This document shows, one piece after another, positions 11,455 through 24,476 of a stretch of DNA of 64,000 bases. The notes below the pieces were generated by a model. The model worked only from the letters and a program-made list of their open reading frames with translations, did no database searches and was not told the origin of the DNA. The translations under genes were made by a program, and so were the position numbers. Each line of letters starts with the position of its first letter. The first letter of the stretch is position 1. The DNA is from Imbricaverruca yamaguchii (Eukaryota; Arthropoda; Thecostraca; Neoverrucidae): contig JAOTOL010001001.1 of the NCBI GenBank assembly GCA_034440575.1, forward strand, positions 28,501 to 92,500, written 5' to 3'.

Positions 11455-12960
11455 ACAAAAGCCGGATCGGCATCCGAAAATATCAAGCTGGAGCCCTCCA
11501 AAATAAGGATGGATTCCAAAAAACCAATGTTCGGGTAAGGAAAGTGGATCTGGAGCACGGAACATCTTACTAGATGTCTTCACAAATTGCGTACGACACC
11601 GAAAAACATACCGGATCTCGAAAAATTCCGGTGGGATACAAATACATGGCGCCAGGGTCTCGAAAAAATCATGCCTGGATAATGACCTTGAAAAAAAACA
11701 GGAAAGATCTACAGAAAATCGCGTTGAGCCCAGAAAAATGTTGTTCGGTCCCGGAACCACGCGCCTGGAAGCGATAAGTCGGGCTTGGACCCATAAAAAG
11801 CACACCGAAGCCCCAAAATCGTACTGGGGCCCACAAATGTGCGTCAGAAGCCCCAAATAAACAGCGGGACCCTAAAAGCGCAACGGGAGCCGAAAATACA
11901 ATTGACCATCTAAAAGGCACAGTCTCCTAAAAATCGACAGGGCTTTAAAACATGCGTTGCAGCCATAAATTCCACGCAACTCTAAAATAAATATTAAAAA
12001 ATAGATCTCGATCTCTAAGAAAATACACTGGAACCTCTCAAGGCACATAGGGGCGCACAAGGGTCTGACAAATAGTGAATGGGGCCTCAAAAGACAAATG
12101 GTTTCAAACCGAACAAAAAGACCGGGAGCGAAATAAGCACATCGGGATGTTTTTTTTTCTTTGCATCCGTTGCGTCTTCCTTCGTCTACTGGATGTGTCT
12201 TATGGCTCCAATCCATTTTTGTTACGGGCCTAATTCATTTTCGAAGCCCTTGCTGGTTTTGGGGTTTGTTGCTTTTTTGTACATCGATTATTTTTGTTTA
12301 TGTGTCAGGGCGTTTTCGAAGATGCAGATGTCTTTATTTAGCGCCCGGTCTTTTTCTTCGTTTTGGGGCCATGTTGCCCTTTTCGGTCTCAGACACTTTT
12401 TCATGTCCTTGGCGCTATCATGTCCCCTCAGCCTTGATATCTTCCTGTGTTTTTTAGAGGTCCAAGTATGTTCATGTATGTCTGCAAATCACATGTTAAG
12501 GCCCAGTCGCTTTTTGGAATACTATGTGCACTTTGGAAGGCCAGATGTATTGTCGGCCCCGATGTGATCTTAGGGTTCCGTTGACATACTTTGGGGTTTC
12601 TGAAGCACATCTGTGGGGCTTAGGTGCGATGCTTCAGGGTCCCAGCGCGACTTATTGCGCCCAGGCGCGTGGTTCCGGGGACCCAACGCCAGTTTTCTGG
12701 GCTCAACGCGATTTGTGTGGATGCTTTCTGATTTTACAAAAGTCCGAATCCCGACCTGATTTTTTTAGCACCTCCCGCCATGTTTTGTATCTCACCTCGA
12801 TTTGTCTAGATCTGGTAGGTTTTTTGGTGCCATGCGCAATTTGTGAAGGCATCTAGTAATATGCTCGGTGCTCCACAGGCATTTTTCTGATTCGGACATT
12901 TATTTTGTGGAATCCATCCTTATTTTGGAAGGCTCCAGCCTTATTTTCCGATACCGATCC
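11455..12960. repeat. internal foldback (long inverted repeat) of copy A
   Basis: The arm 11455-12150 is a diverged reverse complement of 12325-12960, with a loop of about 170 bp. Landmarks are tccaaaataaggatggattcc at 11498 against ggaatccatccttattttgg at 12909, ctagatgtcttcacaaattgcg at 11571 against gcaatttgtgaaggcatctag near 12836, and aaaaagaccgggagcgaaat near 12115 against atttagcgcccggtctttttc near 12335. Copy B has the same architecture (about 40330-41160 and 41600-42390). Confidence 0.8.
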
Positions 12961-13552
12961 GTTTTTCATGATCACACTGTGCTTACGTGTGGCTCTAGAC
13001 ACGAAATTTATGGAGCCTCGACAGGACTGCCGATGGGAATTGTGGGTCCCAGCGCGACATTTTGGGGGACCGGTTCGAGTTTGTTTGACGCGTTGCACTG
13101 AACTATTGCCCCAACGCTATTTTGGCGGTTCCTATTGCAAGTTTTCTGGCCTCCGAACGAGTTTTCTGGGGCCCGCCGTATTTATTTGGAGACCCTTGGA
13201 TGAATTCTGTTGGACAGACACGAATTTTGGTGTCCCAAGCGCGACTTTTGGACCCAAGGTACGATTCCTGGGAGCTTATCCATCTCTGGATGGAGGGGAA
13301 ATTTTCCCTTTTGATATACCACTGCGGCCACTGAAGGAGTATATTTTTGTCCCAGAGTGGCATTTCGATTAAAGGTATATTTCTTAGCAATTGGAACTTG
13401 TTGGGCCTCGCCGCGACCTTCTAGGCCTCCAGGGTGACTTTCAAGGCCTGCTACGCGATTTTTAAAAAAGACCAATGTGATCTTTTGGGCCCCGACGTCA
13501 TTTGCTTGGATCCCTAACCCGAGCTTTAGCGGCCTCGACATTTTTTAGGGTC

Positions 13553-16500
13553 CATAAAGACATAAAGACATAAGACATAAAAGATTAGTGCAACTATGAG
13601 CCACAAGTTCTTGGTTGCACTCTGTACACTGAACCAGTTGCCCACCAAATCTGTCGATCAACCCTCCCTGTAATACTGAAAAGCAAGGCCTTTATTCTTA
13701 TAATGGTTGTCTATGCTGTTTTTAAAGATGTTCAATGTGCTGCTACTGACAATGTTTTCTGGCAGCTGGTTCCAGTGTTCTACTACCCTCTTGGTGAAGA
13801 AAGTTTGCCTTAATCTTGTTCTGCTGTGGTTAACTTTAATTTTGAATTTATGACCCATAATTGCATCATTTCTGTTCAATTTAAACATTTCCCCAAGGCA
13901 TCCCCTCTCTAGACCATGGACAAATTTAAAGACCTCGATGAGATCTCCTCTCGGCCTTTTATACCTAAGTGAAAACATATTCAATTTCTTCAATATTTCC
14001 TCATATGCCAGGTTGCTTATGCCATTAACCATTTTTTGTAGCCCTTTTTTGTACTCTCTAAAAGCCAACACTCTTTTTCATAGCTAGGAGACTAAGCTTG
14101 GATGCAGTATTCCAAATGTGGCCTGACGTATGCACAGTAAAGCTTCCTGATCACTTCCTCACTTCTGTATGATACATTCCTATTTATTGCCCCGAGCATT
14201 CTCAGTGCCTTCTTCCTGGCTTCCTTGGTCTGTTCTGATTGTGTTCTGTTCTGTTTTGTGTTTAGAATAACACCTAAATCCTTCTCCTGTTGAGTCACTG
14301 ACAGCACTTGGCCACCCATCAAGTATGGAGCCTTCATATGCTGCTTACCTACATGCATGATTTTGCACTTATCAAAATTAAATTTAATTTGCCATTCTTC
14401 GGACCACTTCACAAGTTCGTCTAAGTCTTTTTGCAGCGGGATATGCTCATCTTGACCTGTTATTGCCCTAAAGACCTTCAAATCATCCGCAAATTTCAAA
14501 ACTGTACTGCTTAGGCCACTTTCAATGTTATTTACAAATATAATGAACAGTAGTGGCCCCAGTACTGAACCATGGGGGACTCCACTAAGAACATTTTGCC
14601 ATGATGACTTTGTACCATTTAGCATCACTCTTTGCTGTCTATCTGAAAGCCACAACTCTATCCATTTTAAGATGCTACCTGCAGTACCATGGGACTGAAG
14701 CTCTATCATTAACCGTGTATGGGGTACTTTGTCAAAGGCCTTACTAAAGTCAAGATATGCTACATCAACCTGATTTCCCTGATCAAATTGTTCTGTGGCG
14801 AAGTTCAAAAAGTCCAAGAGGTTTGTGAGACACGATCGTCCTTTTCTAAACCCATGTTGAGTATCGTGAATCAATCTGCTACCTTCCAGATAACTAACTA
14901 TTCTATCCTTGATGATTGATTCAAGTACCTTGCAGACTAGGGATGTGAGACTTACTGGCCTATAGTTTTCAACTTTCCCTCTCTCCTTTTTTGAAAATAG
15001 GAACTACATTTGCCCTTTTCCAATCGGTTGGAATCTCATTTTGTGAAACTGATCTACAAAATATTATACTAAGTGGAAATGCCAGTTCCTTTACAGTTTC
15101 CCGCAACACCCTAGCATAAATGTCATCAGGTCCTGCTGCCTTGTTTGGCTTTATTTTCCTGATATGATTGTAAACAACATCACTATCAATGAAATCAACA
15201 TCATTTGTCAGATCCCATGCCACTGAACTATGGTGTACGGTCGGCAGATTGGTCATATCTTCCAATGTAAACACTGATTTAAACTGCTTGCTCAGCTCCT
15301 CAACCATCTCACTATCCTCACCCAATGTAGTCCCGTTTACTTCCAGTGGACCAATTGTGCTAGAAACTTTACTCAGCTTGTAGAAACTAAAGAACTTTTT
15401 ACTATCCCCATTACAGTTTCTAGCTAATTTCAGTTCTTTTGCTAGCTTTGCTGCTCTGGTTTTTTGCTTCACAGTGTCTCTAACTTTTCGATACGCCTTT
15501 AGATTAACGACATTTGAGGGTTCTTTAGAGACTCTAAATGCAGTTTTCTTAGCCTTAATTGCTTTTATCAAGTCTGGTGTAAGCCATGCTGGCTTTCCTA
15601 CCCTTCTTTTGCGTCTTTGCTTTTGGGGGACATGTCTAATCTGAATTTCCTTCAAGTAAGATTTGAACTTTTCCCACATTTCACAGGCATTTAAATTGGA
15701 TAATTATTCTTCCCATCTGATGGCACTTAAAGCCGCTCTCATGGAGTCAAGGTCTCCTCTGTTGAAATTTGGAACCTTTACCAAATTATCCTTGATAATT
15801 TCCCCTACATTTGCCTTCAATCTAACTATGTTATGGTCACTTCTTCCCAGAGTTTCGCCTACAGTCAAGTCTTGAACCAAGTCACTTAAATCCGAGAATA
15901 CACGGTCCAAGAATGAACCATGCCTGGTAGGTTGCGATACAAACTGGTGTAAGAACAGGTCCTCTTCAAGGCATTTCCTAAACATTTTGCATGATGGGAG
16001 CCAACACCAGCATTTTCATAACCTTTTAGATTAAAGTCACCAAGAATAAGGCACTTCCTCTTAAAGTTTCTACTGATTTCCTCACAAATCACCTTGTCAA
16101 GCTCCAGTTGCTGAGAATGTGGCGGGGTTCCTGATCGGTAGAAAGCTCCTATCCTAAGAGTATTGCTGTTGCCTTTTCACACAGTGACATCAAACCAAAT
16201 GGACTCCACAGACACATTTTTATCCCCACCTGCTACTTTTTGAGAACTGAAGAAGCTATTCATATAGAGCATTACACCACCCCCTTTCATTGCTGGACCC
16301 ATATTGCATGAAAACATATTGTATCCTTGGATCTCTTATTCCTGTAAGTTATCTCCAAAATACCCTTCACTGACCCATGCCTCCGTAATTCAAACAAAAT
16401 CTGGTTCCTCCTCAGCAACATAACACTTGAACTCATCAAATTTGGAACGGATACTCTGAGCATTAAACATCATACACTTAGCAAATGCTCCATAACCACC

Positions 16501-16786
16501 TTTGGCTTTTTCATACTGAGGAGTTCTTTTATCACTAGATGAACTATCACTCTGTCCCCTTGAACTGCTGCTGTCCCCTGGCTCAGCCCCGCAAAAAACG
16601 GCTGTCCCTATTTGCAGACTTTGAGGTTCTATTGCCTTGGCGGACACTATTGGAATATTTCTGAGTTGGCAATGCAATTTCATCCCTCCCCACCCCATTT
16701 CCTAATTTCCCTGAAGGACATGCTCGTACACTTTGCCTAACAATTATTTAATCAAGTAATCAAATCAATTAACAATTAAATCCAAT
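13553..16786 (-). mobile_element. CR1-like non-LTR retrotransposon inserted in copy A
   Basis: The borders are set by comparison with copy B, where the host sequence runs uninterrupted (around 42970-42985). In element orientation the 3' end (13553-13580) finishes with short tandem repeats of the type tttatgtc. This 8-bp 3' terminal repeat is characteristic of CR1-group elements. There is no poly-A tail. The 5' end near 16786 lacks a recognisable first ORF, so the copy is 5'-truncated or its ORF1 is lost. Codons and frames are decayed. Confidence 0.85.
13658..16698 (-). pseudogene. decayed endonuclease-reverse transcriptase ORF2 of a CR1-like LINE
   Basis: Reading right to left, the start of the apurinic endonuclease domain (MMFNAQSIRSKFDEFKCYV near 16450) is followed by in-frame stops between 16390 and 16090. 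The endonuclease continues with ILGDFNLKG (about 16035) and the linker. The reverse transcriptase follows: KPNKAAGPDDIYARVL (about 15130), a frameshift near 14985, then YLDFSKAFDKVPH (about 14730), GVPHGSVLGPLLFI (about 14560) and the catalytic FADD box (about 14490). The C-terminal region ends near 13660 (VVEHWNQLPENIV). A second break lies near 14085. The product would act in target-primed reverse transcription, but the breaks make this copy inactive. Confidence 0.88.
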
Positions 16787-18780
16787 ACGTTTTGTGGGCT
16801 TTTGGGGTCATTGTTGTGGCCCCAGAGTGATTATCCATGTCCCGGTTGTTTTTCGTTGCTCCGGCTTCATTTGTTTTGGTCCCAATGAGACTGTTGTGGA
16901 ACAGTACGAGCTGTCTTGCCACAAAAGTGATTTTCATGGTCAATTTTGGGTACCCCCAGGCTCAGCGTGATTTTCAGGGGCCCGGCCGGATCTTTTGGGG
17001 CCCATATTGTTATTCTCAAGTACCCCGGCACAACTTGTACTATTTCTTCGAGGCCTCTTCTTGCAAATTATAGGCATCATCTCGCATCTTAAGGATCTCG
17101 TCTCATTTCCCGGAGCCTCTTTGCCGGTTTTCAATGTCTCCTTGTGTCTCCTACCCTCGTGCATTTTCAATGGTCATCCTCTCTCGTCTTGGAGGGCCTC
17201 CTCTTACATCTCGGAGCCCCTTTAGAATGGCATGGGGCTTCTTTCCATGCTTCAGGGGCATTATCTGCCAAATTAGGGGCTTCCTGCCACGCCTCATGGG
17301 CCTCCTCGTTTATCCTGGCAAAGCCTTACCCGTCTTGAGGGGATCTTCAATTTTGGAAACCTCACATCCTTCCATGCCTGCTACCTCTGCCATCTGCTAC
17401 CACTCCTCTCATTTCTTTCGAACTCTTTCCGATCTTCGATTCGAGCTTCATTCGGTCCTGGAGACCTACTCCTTCTTGAGGGAATCCTCTAGAGTCCGGT
17501 AGGGGCCTCATTTCTCTTCTAGAGTCCTTCTTTTTCAAATTAAGGGCCCCTCTCACGTCTTGGGGGGCCTCCTGTGTGTGTGATTGTGGTTTTAGGGCGC
17601 ATCGACCATGGTTGGTCATTTAGCGCCCATTGGGGGGCCTCCTGCTCTGCGTGTTGATTCGAACTTTGCCCATCTTAAGGGTGGTCTCATATCCTGATGG
17701 ACTTCTCTTCTTCCCCAGGTAACTCCTCTTCCGAATCCAATCACCTTTCCTATCTCAGTGGCCTTATTATTTCCTTGGGATCTTCTTGGCCGTCTGCGAG
17801 CCTTCTTTTCTGCCTGGGACCCATCTCTTATCCAATGGCCTTTCTCGCCTATTTTAGAGGCCTTCTCGTTCATCATGGGGTCTCATTTCCAATCTTGTGT
17901 CGTCCTCTTCCGAATTAGGTGCTCCCTGCTATGTCCCTGGTTCATCCTTATATAACTTGGTGGAATCTTACCCGTTTTAGTGCTTGATTTTGCGTCTCCG
18001 AAAACTCATCTCATATCCACCTGCTTTCTTTTCCGTCTTGGGGCCTCCTGTCATTTTCTGAGGCATCCCTTCCCGTGTTAGGGCCTACTTAGCAATTATG
18101 GGGGCCTTCGTGTCAATTTTTGGCACTCTTGATTTCTGGGACCTCCTACCATTTCCTAGGTTTTTCAAATTATGGGCCCTTTCATAGCTCCTGATTTATG
18201 GAATAACCTTTTGGTCATGGGGCCGCCTTTTCGTCTTGGGGGCCTCATTTTCGTCCTGGAGGCCACCTTTTCGTCCTGGGGGCCTCCTATCAGTCCTTAT
18301 GGCCTCCCTTTCGTCCTGGGCCTCCTTTTCATCCTGTGGAGTCTCCTTTTCGTCATGGAGCCTCCTTTTCTTTCTAGGGAGTCTCCTTTTCGTCCTGGGC
18401 GTATCGGTGCCGATTTTTGTCACTCACATGATTTCGGCCTCCTTTTCGTCCTGGGGCCTATTTTCGTCCTAGGGGTCTCCTTTTCATCATGAAGCCTTCT
18501 TTTCGTCCTGGGGGGCCTCCTTTTCGTTCGGGAGGTCTCCTTTTCATCTTTGGGGCTTCCTTTTCGTCCTGGGGACATCTTCTTCGTCCCGGGAGCCTCC
18601 TTTTCGTCCTAGGGGCCTCCTCCTAATCTCAGTTCTACGTCTGTTATAGGTAACTAATGATATTTCCTGGGGTCTCGTTGTCAGTCTTGGGGCCTCCTTG
18701 ACAGCATGATCTTCTGTCCCGTCGGCCTCCTTGCTCACCTTTTCTCTGTGCATTTCCGGATAGGAGCCTTCTCAAATGTC
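16787..18780 (+). repeat. degenerate 20-40 bp CCTCCT/TTTCGTCCTGG minisatellite within copy A
   Basis: This is a long tract of related units of the type ggggcctccttttcgtcctg. They are nearly regular at 18230-18620 (20-21 bp period) and progressively diverged upstream. The same motif fills the right part of copy B and most of the 800-bp element at 33683-34482. Open frames here (Phe-Ser-Ser-Trp and Arg-Pro-Gly-Gly repeats) are a by-product of the period. Confidence 0.8.
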
Positions 18781-18867
18781 AGGGGGTGGCGCCCCCCCCC
18801 CCAGTCTCACGGCAGGGGACGATTTCCCCCGCTGCCCCCCCCCCGTGGCAACGCCCCTGCATGCAGA

Positions 18868-19140
18868 TCTCAAGCAACATACAACAATTTCACAAGGACA
18901 CATGGATGCGTCCATGCACTGGGTGGGCTTCAGGCGATCGAACGGAGCGAGTTAGTTAATTTATAGCTAGCAATGGCAGTGAAAGCGCTTAAAATACTCA
19001 TGCTAATACTTTTCTTAGGCTGCGAGGGTGACTGCTCCTTCAGCGCCACTCCGAGTCCAGCACATCGCTTCCACATATTGCCGCGACCCTATCGCTATAA
19101 AGTAAGTTCCGCGAGAGGAAAGTCTTTCACATTCTGCATT
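18868..19140. other. unassigned DNA between copy A and the ~250-bp repeat array
   Basis: No gene or classified repeat is recognised in this short stretch. Confidence 0.35.
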
Positions 19141-20059
19141 CCCTAGCCTGATTTTGTGATTTCACGCTGACAAAAACGACACTGTTATGAAGGAAAAAGA
19201 CGTGCCTACATATTTTGGTTCGTTACTGGAAAGAAAGCAACACTTATTCGAAGTAATTCACTACTTTGTATCGTGCGTGTCGCCCGGCCCATGTCCATAC
19301 ACAATTACTGCGCACGTACATGGGCTACGCCTTTTGTCACCTCGCACTTCTTTCTCCGTCCTAGCCTATTCACATCCGGTGCCAAGCAATTGCCGTGGTG
19401 TACCTCAAGCAACATTTCAAACCGGAACATGTCAATGTCAAGCCACAAGACCGTAGGTTAGCTTAAATTGTTCGAAGTCCTCGCGTCTCGTCGCTATGTC
19501 TTCAATTGTCATCAAGTGCAGTCATTCGACGTGCCGTGTCGTACTTTAGCAAACTGTTCAGAAATCACAGGAATTTTAAAAGTGAAAAGTAGAACTCATT
19601 TCTTCGGCCCCGCGTTTCTTCGTTTTCTCCCAAAGCTATCCATATTTGGTATCAAGAGATAGCCCGTGGGCATCCCTCGAGCAATATTTCAACCCTGAAC
19701 ATGTCAGATCAAGTCTCAAGGTCAAAGGGTAGTTTAATTTTTCGAGTCCTTGCGCTTCATGGCTATAGTTTCAATTTGTATTATGTGGGTGTCACTCGAC
19801 GTGGTTTGCTGTACGGTATCGGAATGTTGAGATATCGAAACAATTTCAAAGGTGTCTAAGGTCCGGCGTGTGTACAATGATTGGCTGTAATATGAATAGG
19901 AGAGTTAAGTATGTTTCTGTTTGCAGCCGTTGTGATAGGAAGCACATCGTATCCTATATGACTAGAGGCTCCCCAAGAAATATGTCATATGTCATAACCT
20001 GCTCGGACGGTGCTCTCATCGTTGGTTATTAATTTACACTGTCACATTGCTGTTCCGGA
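19141..20059 (-). repeat. host repeat H1, left half, with ~250-bp tandem units (minus)
   Basis: It is a diverged reverse complement of about 34830-36000. It contains at least two ~250-bp units marked by gagcaatatttcaaccctgaacatgtc (19680) or caagcaacatttcaaaccggaacatgtc (19410), then a ttcga.gtcct.gcg segment. The part 19900-20059 matches the reverse complement of 34830-34960 (gtttgcagcc.ttgtgatag, cctatatgacta). At 20052-20059 it is cut by the hAT-like element; the other half resumes at 29589. Confidence 0.8.
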
Positions 20060-20061
20060 CA

Positions 20062-22005
20062 GGCGTCGATTTATCCTTTATCCTTTTGTGGGGCCCATGA
20101 CCCCCATGTTGATTTGGGCCCCCCAATGTTGATTTGGCCCGCCCCCCCCAATAACTGCTCATTTTATGCTTATAGGAAGAAAGCTACATACAAAAGAATA
20201 TAACCACACTATGCTACTTAGGAAACAAGTGATGCTAAGGAGGACATTTTTTTACCGAACAGAAACAGACTTAGATTTAACAGTGAGCTGACTCTCCACA
20301 TATTATTGTAAAATGTAAATTGGTGAGGAAAGAATATAGTGAGATTTCCTTTAACTTTACAGCCATAACATTGCATTAAAAAAATGTTGAGCTTGACTGA
20401 TGCTGGTAAACGAATCAAGCCAGATTGTCAACAACAAATAAGCAAAGCCACCAATCAACAATAGCAATGTCATACAGATTCTTGCACATGCCATCAATGT
20501 CAAGCATAATTATTTCCAGCTTCAACTGGGTTCATTCCATTCTACTAGTTTCTAGTCATAACCAAACTTGCATACAATCCAGTTGAGACAACAATCACTT
20601 GATTCTAACTAGAATTGTGGAGATACAAACTATAATTACCTTCAGCTTAGCACTCATCTCATCAGTAGCTTTATGTTTACCTAGGTAGGTACTTACCTAC
20701 CTAGTTACATGCCCAATGTGCATACATTCAATATTCATGTGGTGCACCCAGTCCCATCCTGAACAATGAGTCACATGTCACTTAAATATATCTGCCAGCT
20801 CATGTGATATAATAAAGTCAGCAATAAGCTGGATGCACACTGCTTTATAATTGTTATCCTTGAAGACAACAAACACTAGGAGACAGCTTACAACTTTCAG
20901 AACCAACCTTATGAGAAAAAACAACTCACGAAGAATTTCTGGATAGTGGTCATGCAATGGACATCAGTGCGCATGAAGGGCCTTGAGTGCGCATGTAATG
21001 TCACTGTGGAGAGATAGTAATGCTGCAAATTAATACTACATTATGTATTACCTGAATTGAATATGTTGATGACAAGAATTGATGCATGCAACCATCAATT
21101 ATTTTCACAGTAAAAAGCGTGATGACTGGAAATTGTGTTCAGTTGCATAACTTCATAAAGCATACCTTGATAACTATAAAAGTTGAATTTGGAAATATAC
21201 GCATCACTAGGATGCCCAGAAATACTAGAAATACAAACGATGTTCTGAAGCTGTCATTATTATTATTATTATTATTTTATTTTTTATTTTTAATACATTT
21301 ATTCCGAATTGTTGTTGGGGTGGCTTGAGGAACCAGATTTCTATTGCTAAGCAGAGCTTGTTGCGTGAACCCTGGCCCCACCACTCGATCCATGAACTCC
21401 AGTTCAACGGCAGAATTCAGACCGAAAGTTTAACGTGCCGCCAATGCACCGACACGGCCGCCCGGTAGCTCGTCCCCGGCCTTATCCGGCCAGTTGCCAA
21501 CTGACACTCCCGGCCGGGGGCTAAATGCGAGCGCGTGAAGCGGCTCGAACCCTGTGTTGCCAGTACAGGAGAGACCAGTGCAGGCCAGCGCTCTAACCAA
21601 CTGAGCTACCGGAGCGGCAAATTATTAAATGTAAAGTTCTTTATTTAAAAAATGTTGTATAAAAACACGTGAAATATGTCCTGGTGTGCCTCCTCTTTTA
21701 ATTTCGAATTGAAAGTGTATCGGGAGCAAAAATACTTCGCCATAAATCAAGAGCATCGTGTGGTGGCGTCTGCGACGAATCTGACGTACTGTGACCACTG
21801 TCTCCATGTGCGTGTGCATTGCCTGTGACCTTTTGGTGTTGTAACTTATTTTACATTTGATCTAGGGAGTATTGATATGGTAGGAATTAGGAATGTTGCA
21901 ATGCTACATTTATTCATAGGATTAAGATGTTATGACCACTAATTTCCATGAAAAATGCTCACTTTGGCTAGAGAGTAAAATGTTTGTAAAACAATATTGA
22001 GTTGC
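20062..22005. other. left part of element D, mostly unassigned
   Basis: Near the left end, gttgatttgggccccccaatgttgatttgg (20113-20142) recurs in inverted form around 22645-22690. Short palindromic strings of the type ctacctaggtaggta occur at 20680-20706 and again at 22735-22750. Apart from the SINE at 21245-21620, no gene is recognised. Confidence 0.45.
21245..21620 (-). mobile_element. tRNA-derived SINE (minus)
   Basis: In reverse orientation it starts gccgctccggtagctcagtt at 21618. A near-perfect box A (tagctcagttggttagagcg) is followed by a box B (gggttcgagcc). A ~200-bp unrelated body and an AT-rich tail ending in (aat)n at 21254-21275 complete it. The acceptor-stem strands do not pair and the box A to box B spacing is long, so this is a SINE head rather than a tRNA gene. 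Confidence 0.85.
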
Positions 22006-22485
22006 CTAGGGATGTCGATTTAAATAAAAAATATTTGTGGGCCGAAATGTACTGCCCCCCCCCCCCCCCAACCAACCAAAAACTTATCGGATTTCGCCCA
22101 CTATATTTTCAGACCTCAATTATTCTGATTTTTTTTGATGATGTGCATTTTTATGTGTATACAACATCCTTGCATAAGCAAAATACCAGTGTACTGTGCA
22201 TGTCAACATAAAACTGTGAGTTGTAGCATCCAACTACAGTATCATACAGTGTACTTGGGTCTATCGTCGTCGTGAATGCCATTGTCACCGTCATCTTCAT
22301 AGTCAATGTCACTCGCCCTCCCCTCACTCCAAACACCAACAAGCGCACAATAGCTTAAATCAAATATTTTTGCGTCCATATGCAAGCTAAAGCACACTGA
22401 GCGCAGCCAGCCTGAACTGTGGTGAGGATGGGTTAAGGTATTTCCTTGGTGCCTAACATTAGGGAGGGAGGAAGCCAACATTTTG
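22006..22485 (-). repeat. inverted copy of the element-D right-end sequence
   Basis: It is the reverse complement of about 29050-29580: cggatttcgcccactatattttc at 22089 against gaaaatatagtgggcgaaatccg, the cagtg.acttggg.tc region near 22250, and the calf tgcaagctaaa.cacac near 22385. A terminus-like ctagggatgtcgattt lies at 22006. Together with the two direct copies at 28220-29588, this gives element D ~0.5 kb subterminal inverted repeats. Confidence 0.75.
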
Positions 22486-24129
22486 GTGGGGTGAGTTCAT
22501 GGTCTGGAAGTCCATTATCGAAATTTAATCTGTTTATTTAAAGTACAAAATATGTTGTTGAACATCGACTAAGTTTTCTATGTCGCATGGTGTTTTTTTC
22601 TTCCTTTAGCTTTCTTATCAGCATAACACAGCATAGGTTATGGGGGGCCCAAATCAACACTGGGTGAGCCAGGATCAACATTTGTGGGGCTATGGCTGTC
22701 GTAACAGGATACAAATTTCACACCCATGCAGTTGCCTACCTAGGTAGGTAGTAGCTATGTTTGGTTATAAATACCTATCGTGGATAAAAATGCAACTTCA
22801 GGAAAGCGAGCCGACCTATCTAATTTTTTTGGGAGATAATGGTGTCTTTAGGTGGCAACATAATGCATTTTTACACACATTGCCTCCATAAAGGAAACAA
22901 ATTGAGTAGGTTAGGTTAGTTTGTTTTTATGATGAAATTTTTAAAACTTATTTATCATTCAAATGCAATGACTAAGATGATGAGACCACTCATTTTCTTT
23001 GCAAATGCTTACTTGCTAAGGTGCAAGCAAACTATTACCAAGAATGGGCTTTGCATTGGGTAGCATCATAAAATGAATGTGAGTAAAATAATTTGAAGCA
23101 AGTTATTTTCTTTATTTTTTTCAAGTTTAAAAAAACAACTGAACCTCACCTAACCTAACACAAGTTGCTTTTGAAGAAAAGACAATTTCCAAACTTTTTT
23201 CTCATCAGTTTTTAAAGATTTTCTTCTTCTTTAAAACCTAAACTGACCTAACCATACTTAACCCATTTGTTTTCTTTATGGAGGAAAAATTTGTCTTGTT
23301 ACCACCCTAAAGCACAATAATGCCAATTTGGGTTCCTGGTGTGAATGTGTTTATGTGCAAAAAGAACTTACATATTTTTACCTCAATTTTTTCATTTTGG
23401 GTATGCATTCAATCTCACTGGTGTGGATGTTTGTCCTCCCAATGAGTTTCATTGTGTATTTTCCAGCTGCTGGTTCTCCTTGTGAAGCCATTCCATACTT
23501 TGTGGTCTCGGCATAACCTCCTTTTTTGCTTCATGTAGGTAAATCCATAACTTTCAAACAATACTTTCTCCCCAAAACCAGGAGCCATGTCACAGCACTA
23601 GGTAAACCTGCACAGTAGTAATATGCAACATATTTCTTGCCTTGATTTATTGCATTGATTTATACCTGCAGATTTCCTGCTAATTGATATATCAGTCAGC
23701 TTAAAAATTAACTTATGGGCGAATCCGCCATTCCCACTGGAGTCTAAAAGGTACATCATGTTATAATTTCTGTTGTCTATATCACAAGAACCCATCATGA
23801 TCCTACTGCTCACTCAGGACACAATAAATGTCCAGTAGTGAGAGCATTGCTTCATTACCTGTATTGTTAATATGAACAGAAAGAAGCACCCTTTGAACCA
23901 TAGGTTGTCCTTCACAGTGCTGCTCCATCCACCTCCAACTCCAACCCTGATCAACCTTCTGGAGCACATCCATATCCAAAGCATCCTGTGGAAGAAGGTA
24001 TGCATTGCACAAAAGTTTTATTTACTCTGAATTCCATGGTATCCCTGGTGCATACTAGGATATCCTTGCCTATCAATATATCAGATGTTTGCCATTCCAC
24101 AAACTGCCTGAATAACTTTTGAGTGTAAA
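22486..24129. other. unassigned interior of element D
   Basis: No coding region is recognised. Isolated ggttaggttag and cctaacctaac strings occur near 22910 and 23145. The open frames at 23328-23516 and 23598-24012 are short and not family-like. Confidence 0.4.
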
Positions 24130-24476
24130 TCATGCGTAAGTGTGAAAAATGACCCTAGATGTCGACGCGCCCCTAAACTCCGATCCACTCCAAGTGTGAA
24201 TGTGAGTGATGAAACCCAGAGCCCGCCCCAGAGCCCGCCTGATACGGAAAACCCGCTCACGGAGGCGATTGAGGATTTGCTGTTTGACTGTCTGACCCTT
24301 CCTTCTGGTCGAAGAATGCAATTAGCATGACCTTGATGCTTCATTTGGAAGTGTGCACCTTGGGTCTGGGTGAACCTGGGATCTTCCACTGCATGCTCTG
24401 TCTCTTGGTTTATGGTGCTAAATGACCTCGTAGTCGGCGCGCCCTTAAGCCCAAATAATCAATCAATCATCGTGGG
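24130..24476 (+). repeat. SINE-like fragments with the conserved CGCGCCCTTAA tail
   Basis: Two copies of a conserved 3' motif are present: aaaaatgaccctagatgtcg followed by acgcgcccctaaact (24144-24180), and gctaaatgacctcgtagtcg followed by gcgcgcccttaagcccaaat and a (aatc)n tail (24416-24470). The same motif recurs at 1706, 27095, 40803, 51030 and 62652, and inverted at 17590 and 57890, so it marks the 3' end of a dispersed SINE family. Confidence 0.65.

Larger units (their letters stand above)
10149..18867 (+). mobile_element. large non-autonomous hAT-like element, copy A (contains a LINE)
   Basis: The left terminus at 10157 (tagtggcgtcgccacg) and the right terminus ending at 18859 (reverse complement caggggcgttgccacg) match the termini of the 800-bp relative at 33683-34482, which has a perfect 8-bp target duplication. 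The flanking octamers here (cctgcaag and catgcaga) agree at only 5 of 8 positions, so the duplication is decayed or not original. The whole copy is collinear with copy B at 39453-44716, except for the LINE inserted at about 13553-16786. No transposase frame is visible. The interior has a large foldback (11455-12960) and a degenerate CCTCCT-type minisatellite toward the right end. Confidence 0.75.

Noticed and set aside
11322..13541. Many 60-160 codon frames in copies A and B
   Set aside because: Both inverted arms give mirror-image frames on opposite strands, and none is conserved between copy A and copy B.
21425..21620. tRNA gene on the minus strand
   Set aside because: Boxes A and B are good, but the acceptor stem does not pair and a long unrelated body with an (aat)n tail follows. 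It is a SINE.
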